Shown in pieces: positions 1 through 11,700 of a stretch of 64,000 nucleotides of DNA. The DNA is taken from assembly GCA_921293015.1 (NCBI GenBank), contig OV121086.1, positions 32,053,194 to 32,117,193 on the forward strand, in the 5' to 3' direction. Position numbers and translations under genes: made by a program. Under the pieces are notes generated by a model. That model did no database searches, was not told where the DNA came from, and saw nothing but the letters and a program-made list of their open reading frames with translations. Position 1 is the first letter of the stretch. Every line of letters begins with the position of its first letter. This DNA is from Phorcus lineatus. Taxonomy: Eukaryota > Mollusca > Gastropoda > Trochida > Trochidae.

Positions 1-120
1 CGGGCTAATTAACCTTCGAGCCAAACTACTGCATTTAATTTGCCCGGGTCGATAACGATGAGTTTCTTTGAGATCTTTGGTAATCATGAACTATTAAATG
101 ACTAATGTTTTTATTTACAG

Positions 121-256
121 TGAGACGTTGAAGAATGAAATTACAACGTCTTCGAAGGAAGAATTTCACAAAGATAAGCTGATACAATATAGGACACGTC
201 ACCGTTTGGAGTCAACTGATCTCAATCAAACAATCCATGATCTTTTTGTGCAATAA
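121..256 (+). CDS. 3'-terminal coding exon of an unidentified upstream gene
   Basis: A polypyrimidine stretch and TTATTTACAG end at base 120. An open frame entered with one base of a split codon then runs 45 codons to TAA at 254-256. The peptide starts ETLKNEITTSSKEEF and ends LNQTIHDLFVQ; it is charged, probably helical, and has no membrane segment or cysteine. Its composition and the clean acceptor make it look like a genuine last exon rather than a chance frame. The earlier exons lie before base 1. I do not recognise the family. Confidence 0.6.
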
Positions 257-257
257 A
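252..257 (+). other. AATAAA overlapping the stop codon
   Basis: The hexamer AATAAA uses the last two bases of the final CAA codon, the TAA stop and the next A. If used, it gives a 3' UTR of only a few tens of bases. A weak T/G-rich stretch follows at about 275-300. Confidence 0.4.
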
Positions 258-2454
258 GCAAACAACAGAACATTCATATGTTGAATGGTAACACTATGCA
301 AAGAGTAGTGTCAATCCTTATCAGGTGAAAGAATTCAGTATAACCATTATAATTTATCATCATTTAATTTTTACGATATTATTTCACATGTAAGGAAATG
401 GTTTTCCATCATCGTTGAAATAATTGATATCATCGAAATATTTACACCGAACAAATTTTGGTAATTCTTATACTAATGGCACTTTATAACCTAATATCAA
501 GTGCCAGGACTGATCATCGGTCGTGGATCGTTGGTATTTCCTGTGTTCAGGCACCTATTTGTACAGCTGAGTGATTTTAATATCGATTAAGTGCCTTGCT
601 TAGGAAAATACAGTGTAAAACCCTGGTCACATTTTATAGCTCGTCTGTCCTGAAAGGCTGATGTGCATATGATATGGCATGTTGTCAGTAGTCCGTCCGT
701 CCACAAACTGTTCATTATTTCATCTTTTTCTCCAGCACCATTGACTCAAGAAAACATTACTGTTGTGTTCAGATTCCTTTGACAATGAGGTTTTTAATTA
801 CGTATACAATTGATAGTTTTAGTGACCTTGTGGACCCTTAAAAGGAGTAAAGGGGCATAGCACTAAAATCCTATTTCAGTCGTCCTCTCCAGAAGCAAGA
901 AGCCTTAAAAGCTGAAACCTTGCGCAGAGACTCGGTAGCTTATTGAGAATCTTATTCATAGATCTAGTGACCCTGCGATCCCTAATAAATGCCGCTGAGG
1001 CAAGCCCCATAAACCTATTTCCATTTTCTTTCTGATATGCAAAAGACCTAGAAAGCTGACCCCTAAGCCAATGGGGATTTTGATTTTTAAATTTGGTGAT
1101 CTTGTGACCATTTGTATAATAAATCATAGATAAACTGATGAGCCACAGAGCCAATGGCTCTATTTTGTGTTTCTCCACTTGTATTCGAAGCGTACAAGAG
1201 GCTACCTACTACACTACAATGCAATGCATTCTCTTAACACCATCACATGACCATACCTTGATTGCATCTTTTAAGTTTACAACCATCAGTTTTCATTGTC
1301 AATGAAGGCATGTCTCTTTATATTGTCATCACCTCCACCAAGGCTAATGGTTTTGCTTTTCGAAAACACCACTTTAATGTTGGAAGTTGTTGGTTGTAGA
1401 TTTAGTTTATTAAAAAATCATTCAAAATAATTCAGATGTTGAAATAACTTTCTTTTTTTTATCCAAGTTGACCTTGAGGGAATATAAGTTAAGTGCCATT
1501 GGTGAAATTGTATATATTTTGCATATTTGAAACACGTTCGTAAATAGTTTAAAATTACGTCAAAAACGTCGACGAGAAATCTTGTATCATTGTCTTTACT
1601 ACACTTTGCATTTGCATGTGCATTGTAAGACAATGGCATGAATAACATTTGTTACTTAAGAAACACGCGTGAAGGACTCGAAGAATAATGAAGAGTAGTA
1701 TAGCAAATATTGCCATCACATTGAAATAAGTGCTTGAAATTATACGATGAATTGATCACAAAAATGAGATATAAGATGTGAAATATATCACACTGTGTAA
1801 TTACGCGATTCAGTCTGAGGTAAAGTCACCTTTAGAGATATGTTAGGAAAACCTTGATCAAATATTAAGCCTTTAAACTTCAAACTGCATTCCAGAATAC
1901 GAAATAATCGCCAAAAGCATTTTATTTCTAAATCCGTGAATATTTTAGTGTCGTGTCGTGTCTCAATGGCCATTAACTCTTTAACGCTAAAATAAGCCGT
2001 ACAGTAGCTAGCCTTGGCTAAACTTTCTTCCGAGTCCTACACGTGACATTTTTTACTTGATATATCCATTATATGTTTGGAGTTAGTCAGTATAATTAAA
2101 AATACTTTAAATCTTATCGTTCATTGTATTGTAGATTTACATTGTGCATAATGTCAATAAACATTAAATAATTTTCTTATCAAACCATTCATATATATAT
2201 ATTAAAATTTCATTTCTTGAAGTCGTTTTGTATATTTTTTGTACAAAACAATGTCCTTTAGAAGACCCTTATATTAAACAATAGGCTGTCTGTGTGTTCA
2301 AAAGTTTTTACTGTATATAAAAGATTATGAGAACAACAACGAAACTCTGCAATATTGATTGATGTATTTAATGAGCAAAAATTGTGGATAACAACTTAAC
2401 TCGACCTAATGAGGGGGTTCGTTTGTTACAAAACGTGAATTTTGACACTAAAGA

Positions 2455-2745
2455 GGTTATTCTCAATAAAACCCAGCTTTTCTTGAGAATTTGTTATCCA
2501 TAAAAACTTGCTTTTCTTACCTTTTTATCCATAAAATCTTGCTTTTTTTACATTTTTATCCATATAATCTATCTTTTTTTTACATTTTTATCCATATAAT
2601 CTATCTTTTTTTTACGTTGTTATCCTTGAAATCTTGTTTTCCTTGTGAAGTTGTTATCCCGAAAAGCTGGTTTTTCATGAGAATTTGTTCCCTAGAAAAG
2701 TAAGATGTTATTGAGAAGTAGTTATAAAAAAATCTAGCTTTTCGT
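2455..2745. repeat. Minisatellite, unit about 32 bp
   Basis: Seven to nine diverged units follow one another, each with a TTATCC core, then ATAAAATCTTGCTTTT or a variant and a T-run. The middle units (about 2540-2615) are almost identical and the outer ones more diverged, as expected of an array homogenising from its centre. Confidence 0.7.
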
Positions 2746-3890
2746 TTGTATGTCCTCTATTTATGTCGCTCATTGACTACATGTCATCCTGACGATGTTG
2801 ATATATTTTGTCAGTTTTCATAATATATATGTGTTAGTGCTTGGGGCATCCGTCGAGTTTTTAGAGTTACATAATGCAGATTATATTTTGATACTTGTAA
2901 AATCCTGATGGTCCATCAGATGTTACTCGACACTTTCTTTCGCGCGTCGCGATCGTCTCTGTGACACTTGGGGCGTGTCATGTGCAAGCGATGGAGAATC
3001 TTGATTGGGTGCAATCAAAGTTAGTTGTGCAATCAGCGACGCTGTTATAACCTGCGCATTTGGTATGAAACCATAACCGTCGATAAGGTGTGAGATAATT
3101 TTTCAATTAAATTCTTTATCAACCTTTAGCCTTTCAGCTAATCGGCTGATGTAATACAAAAATGCAATGGTGGAGGTAAACACTGGCTCGGTATTTTAAG
3201 AATACTCACTCACTTTACATTACACATTAACTTATTATGATAATTATGATTAACATATGATAGACATACTTCCTCATTCTTGGTTACTCGAGTGTGAATG
3301 TTCCGATGCACTTCACTTTATCCTCCTTTGGACTTTCACATAAGGAAAATCTGTACTTGGATTACCTGCCCTTGATTTGAGAAAGCCAATGAAACTGTTG
3401 TCTTTTGAACATCCGTGCTTGTCAAGAGAAGTGTTTCAAGACATTTTAGTCTTGCGTTGTTGGCTTGCAATTTAATCTCTAAGCTCTTACTTTTGTGTTC
3501 ACAGCCAACCAATAGGATGGATGTCTTTCAAATTCAAATTCCTGAGCATGCGCTGAAAAGAACTCGTTTACGTTCTGCGTTACAAACACGCGTTTCCCTC
3601 TACTGGTATCAAGCCGATTCATTGGGTTATTGTTTCATAACATGATACAAGGGCGGGTAATATGAAGACAGATTTTCCTGATGATAGTTCCAGGTTGATT
3701 GTGAAGAGTATCTTAACATTGTGTTCTGGTTGACCGAGAATGATACTTCAAACGAGACGGAAATAAATCGAAAATACCACACGATTATTTTCTTGGTTTG
3801 AAAAATGGCATTAGCTTTGTTGCAAATTCGTGTTTCTACGGACTGTTTGTAAACTAAGAAATACGATAGAATTGGAACAGAGATAAAGGC

Positions 3891-3906
3891 GGGGGGGGGG
3901 GGGGGG
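3891..3906 (+). repeat. Poly-G run of 16
   Basis: Sixteen consecutive G in intergenic DNA. It is a homopolymer tract, liable to length error in sequencing. Confidence 0.9.
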
Positions 3907-5615
3907 TTAACACTGTGACGATAAAATGACCATCTAATTGAAAAAGCTACTTGTTTTTATTTATGCTTTAAATGTATCTACAATTTGGGATATTTTACAT
4001 TTAGCTTTAATTCCATATGTTTGCTTTTTTGGGAATATCATTTAGATGATGTATTTCATAGATATTATTATAATGTACACCTGTAAAAATACGAATTTAT
4101 TGTAAAACCGTCCAATATGTAAACGTATTTTCAATAAATAATATTTCAATATTTTTTTAAATGTATTTCATGCTGGACTACGTTACGACATTAAGAGCTG
4201 TGTTGAATCGTTCCCTACACACAACAAAGTTCCTAATACTAAATTTCCAAAATATTAAACTAAACTACAAGAAATTGTGAAATATTGAATTCATATTCAT
4301 ATTGATTATTACACCCGTATTAATTCATAATGCGTATGCAATAATTAGAATACAAAATGCAGGAATTGTAAATGGTGTATTTACTGCTATTATCTAATTT
4401 GGCGAAATCATTTCATATCAGACCCAATTCAAATCATTTAAGCTTCTAAGAATATTCCTTGAAATGATAACAGAATATTAGAGATAATATTTTATTTAAA
4501 TTACAATTACATTCTATACACATCTGTAACTGTTATATACAAATTTACATATAACAAATGAAACATACTTTTCATGCATAAACAAGCATATATGTGTTGA
4601 GACAGTATCGTATCTTAATACTTATTGATTAATAATTCATGCATAGGTGGAAGAAATATTTATATAACCTAATATCTCGAGTAGATAATTATATACGGTT
4701 GCACGGTCGTTTCGAAGATAACACTATAATAAGACAACTCCATATTTTCGTAAAACATTATATATTTGTTATTCAAACAAGACACACTTGATCCTTGATA
4801 ATTAAAAATAGATTTCATAACGTGTGTGTTATTTTTAGGCTTATAAACGGTATGAAGTTTGCAATTAAAACCTTATAAAATATAACAATTTCAATTTTAA
4901 TTGAACTTTCAAAAATTTTATAAGCCAATGAACAAACCAATGATGAAATATATGTCTATAAATTCAAACTTTGAAATTAAAGGGATGTTGAAAATTACAT
5001 ATAGATTCAAAGGGTATACAATTTTAGATCAACTGGTAAGACTTTTCTATGTCAAAGAAAAAAATCTGTCTTAAGAGTGTCATATCACATGTCATCACAA
5101 AAGAAAAGTAGTTCAGAGAAAATGTTAAAAAAGTAATTACTTTAAGATTCTAATGAGCCGAGCACTTTAATAAAGATAATTAAGAATACATTCAGACTTA
5201 AAATCCATATACATGTTCCCTTCGGATAAAACAAAAATATATCAATAACTTAAACGTCCTTTTACTTCCACGCAGTTTCCCCAAGGACATGTACTGTATG
5301 CATTTTGCTGTTTAAAACTAGCAAAGCAAACATTTAAACGAATATGCACGTGAAAAACATGCATTTCACAATTCACTTCTCTTGTTATTTGCACGGACTT
5401 TGTCCCTGTCAAACTTGACAACATGTACATTGCTGTCATATGTGACATACTTGTGAAAAGCATGCATGAGTTTCTGGATATTCACATCATGCATGTTTCA
5501 AACTCACTCGACTGATGTCACACGTTCATATGATTTATAGGTTGTTTCTGTGGTTGTCGTTGTAAATACCGGTTAACAAGACTTCTGGCAACAAAGTTTA
5601 TAACTCCGCCTGTGG

Positions 5616-5770
5616 TCATTTCCCATGGTCTGAACTACTTTGATGTCCGTGTGAACTTTGCATGACTTCTTCGTATGATGGCGGTTTGTCAAAACCGGAA
5701 GTTATGACGTCATAAGGTGGAGGATGAAACATGTCTGGCGATTCTACTGACAAAGCTGGGTTTGTGTTAT
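5616..5770 (-). CDS. Shisa-like gene A, exon 4 (PPxY tail)
   Basis: Acceptor TTTACAG; 155 bases ending in TGA at 5618-5616. The tail contains HPPPYDV and KPPSYEE, two PPxY-type WW-domain ligands 16 residues apart, then a Ser/His-rich end. Confidence 0.8.
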
Positions 5771-8700
5771 CTGTAAATAAAAGAAATATTTCATAATGTT
5801 CTCGATCTTCTTGGATTAGCTTTAAAATGAGGCTAAACGTTAAATATTAAGATTAACCTTACTTTTCATATATGATGTATATGAAAGGTTTTTTTTATTA
5901 CAGTAACTGATATCATTTATCAATGTTGACAAAACGATTTTTATCTACAAACATTAACATTACAAGAAATGATTTTAAAGTTTTAAACAAATTGAATAGC
6001 ATTTCTCCATATATATCTCAACTGAAAAGCTCAGAAGCGTTACAACAATTACACATTATTTAGTGAAAGGACGGACATAATATAGAACTGCTTGTTAAAG
6101 TATTGATTGACCTTTAAAGGATTGAGATCAGAAAACTATCTTTAATTTTCAAATACCAAATCGACTGTCATTACATATATATGAAATACCAAAGGAGTCT
6201 TGTAGATAATTCATTTAAACATATCACCAACCAAGACGAAACTACTGGTTAATTCATATTTCAAAGATATATTCATAGATAATCATCCAAATCCAGATAT
6301 TAGTGCATCTAAGTTGCAGTAGCACATTTTTCAGGTTTACTAAGGGATCTCACGAATACGAAAATTACCAAATTACCAATTACAAGGCAATTTCTGGTTC
6401 TAAAACAAATGTAACATGCTCAAATCCACTCCCAACCTTCATGTTTAAAAATTATTCACACTAAAATGGCCGCCTGCAGTTTTTGCTTGATGCTTCATAT
6501 AATTTCTTCTACGACTACGGATAATCTTGTTCATTTCTGACGTGTGTAACCCTGTGAAAATAATGCTTTTGGCAAAAACAAATACTTTTTTGAGAACATT
6601 TGAAGGTATTCATTTTTTTAAAAAAACGTGCTACTGTCCCTTCAAAACCTCAACAAAAGTGTTTCAAAACTAAAAATATACCTCCGTGAGAGACTGACGG
6701 GACAAGCACCGTTGTCCTGACTATGTGCCTCGATGTAACCCTTGACTTTGCACAAAAGCAGCAAGTAAGAATAATGACTATGATGATTATCATAGACGCT
6801 CCAGCTACGCAACCTATTATAAGTCCGATCCTGAAATATAAAAAATTATGATGTTTAGTTACACGTCCATCCGTCTTTTACCATTATTTCACCTTACACC
6901 GAACATTCATTCTAACATCAAATTGTGGGACAGTATCAAGTCTGTGATCTAGTCAAGTAGCTGTTTATTCCTGAAAAATATTTACCACCAGCGAGACTCT
7001 TCAAAACTGTCTTTATGGCTCATCGTTAAAAATACAAGGTTCAACTAGAAAGATACATGGCGTTAGTAAGAAGCACATAATACGTTTCTTATCCAAAACT
7101 AGCTTTCACAGTCGTTATTTAAGCGATATCTACTAGTCAAGTCAAGAGAGTTTATTAGGTTAAAAACCAATACAATTTAAACTCATTATTTTCTTTGCAC
7201 AATGATTACAAAATAGTAAAAGGCACATAGAAACTGCCCAAAAACGTGGGTAAAGGTATTCAAATCACACAGTCGACTTTGTTTCTTTCGTATAAGATAT
7301 AATAAATGCATTTGCGGCGTTAAACGTTTAGATATTGTTTTCACACTTTAACAATTAAATAGATTTAAACATGCTTACATTTTCTAATAGATTGTTAGTG
7401 AGATAGTGTTTACGTAAATGTTGATACTTTGGACAGATCAAGAGCACGTGGTACTCATCTTCAATTTCGTTAACACAGAATGGACATAGTCTATCAACAA
7501 AAGGGATTTTAGGTATACTCCATCTTCCTTTTTCAATCATAAGCATATGTGAGTTAAGATGAAAACGTGTTAGAGCAATTCTGTATTTTTTAACATCAAT
7601 ATTTGACAAGAGATATATACATTTTAAATAAGACAATAATAAAATTTTCAAAATACTTTTACATCATCAGTAAATGATCTCACACTGCCATGACGTCACT
7701 GAGAACACTGATGACCATACCACGATGACATAAGCTGATGACGTTAATTGATATGACCTTACTGAGGAAAATGCCTTATTGTAGATTTAAGCTCAGAGAC
7801 TCCTTCAAATGTTGAAAACTGGATGAAAACTAATTTCTAAATCAAAATATCACCATAATCTCTTATGATATCAAATATACTAACACTTATTGAATAAAGT
7901 AAATCTATCCTAGGCAGGACAAGGATATTTCGTACACCAATGAACACGTGTTGATGCATTTGAGTAGAGTGAGATTATTCATTTACAACGTTGTTTTTTT
8001 TAGAATACAGTTATGCTAATAATTCCTCAAATAGATGAATATGAATCAATCATATTTCCAAATATTCAAAGGAGAATGACCAGATGAATGGGTGATTAAC
8101 TTCTACATGTAGTTGAGATCGACGTTTCGGTATAGATTCTTCTAGTTTATAACGGTATAAAAATCTCTACCGAAATGTCGCTCTAGATCTCATGCACATA
8201 AAGAAGTTGATCATCCATATATGTTGTCATTCTTATGTTCTACAACTTCTAAATGTCACTAAAATATATATTCAAAGGTCTGATTTTAAGTGAAAAGGAA
8301 TATATCTGCTACAATATCTTTGATTCACAGTGTATTTACCTGACAAGAATACATTTTACACGTGTCAAAAAAATCACAATTCATATATCAATGCAAGAAA
8401 AAAGACACTTACGTTTTTTCGGGGCAACACACGTTATCGATTGATCTCCCACAGCATCCTCCTCGACAGTACTTAAACTTGATGTTGTGTCCAAAGAACC
8501 CATCGTGAGTTTGGTATGGACAAAGATCTGAGGCGGCTGATACTGAAAATATACAAACTAGATAATACTAATATAATATAAAGGGAAAACTTTATATGTC
8601 CCTTCAAATGTGAAAAAAAAGTTAAAAAGATAAAATCTTATATTAATAATTTCCGAGAAAGTTCTCGGTTTTGTCGTAAGTTTTTATGGTTCGTGATTTA

Positions 8701-11700
8701 GATGTCCCATTACATGTTAAAAGGATAAAGGATTAAACAACCGCTAACCTCGACTTTATCACTTCTCGATTTTCGTTCAAAGATTTTCCAACAAAATAAG
8801 AACTGGGCTTGACATTTGTTAATTTGTCCAATAAACACCTTTAATTAGCCTTTCATGAAGAAAGCGTTATTAGCGGCTGTGAAAAACCCACCTGGGCTAT
8901 GGGCCATAAAGTTCGCGCGGGTGTGACGTAATAAACAGACTGTACACAGTGGCGCATTATTATTTCAACTGAAATACCGCCTTAAATAATAGTTTAATTA
9001 CCATTGATGTGGAAATCTTTTTTACACCAAACGCTTAATAGTGTTACATCGTCAAATGATTTATCTGACTGAGTGGAAAACATTCTCTGAAAATCGTTAA
9101 TTATTGGGGGTTTTCTGTGATATCGTTACGATAGATGTATTGATCACGACGCAATGATTCTGTTTATGACGTCACTAAAAGGGCGTTTGACAAGCGGCCC
9201 ATAAATAAGTGGCATTCAAAAACGGCTTTCATTACCAAACTGAACATATTTGAGTAGCGACCTTTGACGCACTATACAATATTGGAGTCAGACATTCATA
9301 TATTCCAAAGAAAATAGTGAAATATGTTTATGATTATGTCGACTTTAAAAGGATATCGCTTCAATCGACGATTCGTGTAACGATCGTCTTGCATCCGTAT
9401 ATAAAATGAAAGTTTACCTCGAATAAATACAAGATCAAACGTGATGATTCATGATTTACACGTCAAGGTGACAAATAAACATAATGAATCTTGCTTCAAT
9501 TGTAAAATAATTTTCTTGAATGCTTATAAACATGTACATGGTAAGCTTACATGAAATAATAATTGATCTCTCGTTAACATAAAAATATATTGGCTCGGGA
9601 TATACATGAACCCTAACATATATCTTTTAACCAAAATATATTTTATTTAGACACTTTAATTTTTCATGGCTCGTAATATACATGTTATCAATGCATATAA
9701 AATAATAAATCTCGAGTCACAACTGAAAAATCAAATATGATAATATACATTTACGTTTTCCTGAGGCAGATTGTGAAAAGATTACAATGTACTTTTAGAG
9801 GATGTACATGTTTATTAGTTAAATACTCACATTTGTTAATTTCGTTAATAATTGAACGTAATGTACACAATATAACCCTAGAAACGTCGACTCACAATTT
9901 GACAAATGTTAAAGGCACTAACCACAAGAATGTTTCGAAAATACAACGAAAGTACAGAAAATGCATATCTATGCACAGCTGACTATAAATTTTTCATATC
10001 TCTAAGCCGACATCGGCCGCCTTAAACTTTTATTACTGAATCAAGGACATTTGTAAAAAATAATATGTATTCTATTGCATCGATAGAAAGCTATAGTGAA
10101 ATTCAAGCCTATGACCTGGTATGCCTTAAAATAGCCAATTTGAATCGAAAAAGCGTAGTATGGGGCCTTTAAGATTTAATTATATATACATTCTTGATTA
10201 TGAAATAGATTTTTATTTCAACTTTGTGCCTTCCATTTTCTATCGGAATGGGGAAAAACTTAGGTAAGAAAGCTGAAGTACAATAAATAACATCCGAATT
10301 AATATCTACGGAAAGTCGAACAAGAATTTGGACATGTGATGATACAAATGCATGACGTTTTGATTGTGGATCGTATTCTGTATCTAAAAGGCTTATTTAG
10401 AACATAGTCCATTGAAACAACTGCATTAGAATCCAAATGTCTTGAGTACTTTTAACATTCAAGACAATTCCAAGAAAACAGGTGGATATAATCAAAAGTA
10501 CTTGATAATCAAATTCATAAAAAAGTATAAATTTGGAAATTTTTAATGACCTACGAAGGGAGAGAAAAGTGAAAGTAGCGAAACTATATGCTACACTCAT
10601 TCTTCCTAGTAAAGGTTATCATTTACCCCGTAAATTCTTTGTTTGATGTCGAAGTGGATGAAACGAGAATTAGTTAAAACTTCACAAGATACTGACAGTT
10701 TAAGGTATAGAATTCTGTACAGCCGCTATAAGCGTGTGGTCAAGACGTGGTCTCTATCATTCTTATGTTTTTACACTACTGTCTGGCGACTTCCTAGGTC
10801 AACAAGCGTGCATATTTGACGTAGAAATACACTGAAATAGGAAAATGAAATTTTACTCCATCCCTCCCCCGCCAACACACAAAGGTCAAATAATCTGTAT
10901 AATAACAACGCCCCCCTCCCTCCCCCTCCCCTTACCCCACCCCCTCTCCCCCTCAAATTGGTGCTACGGACCTTATGTCCTTTGTGTCCCAAAATAACTA
11001 ATAAGTTTATTCAATAAAGCAAGATGATCATCACGTGACTCTTTGCAGGATGTCTGTATCCCCCCTTTAAAATGATAAAACGTTATTATTCCATGACCAA
11101 TCACCAATAACCTTTCATTTATGTATAGCATTTCTCATTCCTACGATAATCCTTCTATCATTGCAAAGAAAATTGGCATTTACTTTTCAAATATGTTTAG
11201 TAACACCATTCGTAAGGAATGTTTAGACCATATTCATTTCATTGAAGTATGAGGAAGTTAAGTAAACAAACCAGTTGAATTCGTCACAAAACAGCTAGAC
11301 GCACAGCCAGTGTTTACAAAAAGGGCGAAACTTTCTCAGGTTCCTCGCCACATTCATAAAATCGTTTGAAGTACACCATTTATTTGAACAAGTTGTCTTC
11401 AAAATAGAAGTGTCTAATTAAACATTACATTTTATTTCAAATCCACTTGAGTTCCAAGTAATTCACAATGCTAGAGGTCTAACCTCACCTTAAACTGATT
11501 TATTTTTCATGTATAAATAACCGTTAAATTATGCAAACCGATATCTATGATTTAAAGAGCCGATATCTATCATTTGGAGTCATTTCTGCCAAACTTAATC
11601 AATGGTGTCATTTCATCGCGAAGTATCGACTGTTACCGAAAAGACAATTTTTAAAGCTTGTTTGTTTTTTACAGTGATAATATGAAGGCAGTACGTCGCA

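Larger units (their letters stand above)
258..5615. other. Intergenic stretch with no recognised gene
   Basis: I see no convincing coding region on either strand. Open frames here are short, AT-rich and lack splice context. The stretch holds the 32-bp minisatellite at 2455-2745, a 16-base G run at 3891-3906, and the likely 3' UTR of the next minus-strand gene. TTTATT (AATAAA on the minus strand) at 4491-4496 is a possible poly(A) signal for that gene. Confidence 0.5.

Noticed and set aside
876-1178. 100-codon minus-strand frame
   Set aside because: No domain or motif; it sits in a stretch that looks like diverged interspersed repeat.
3415-3645. 76-codon plus-strand frame
   Set aside because: No recognisable family, no splice or promoter context, and composition like the surrounding non-coding DNA.
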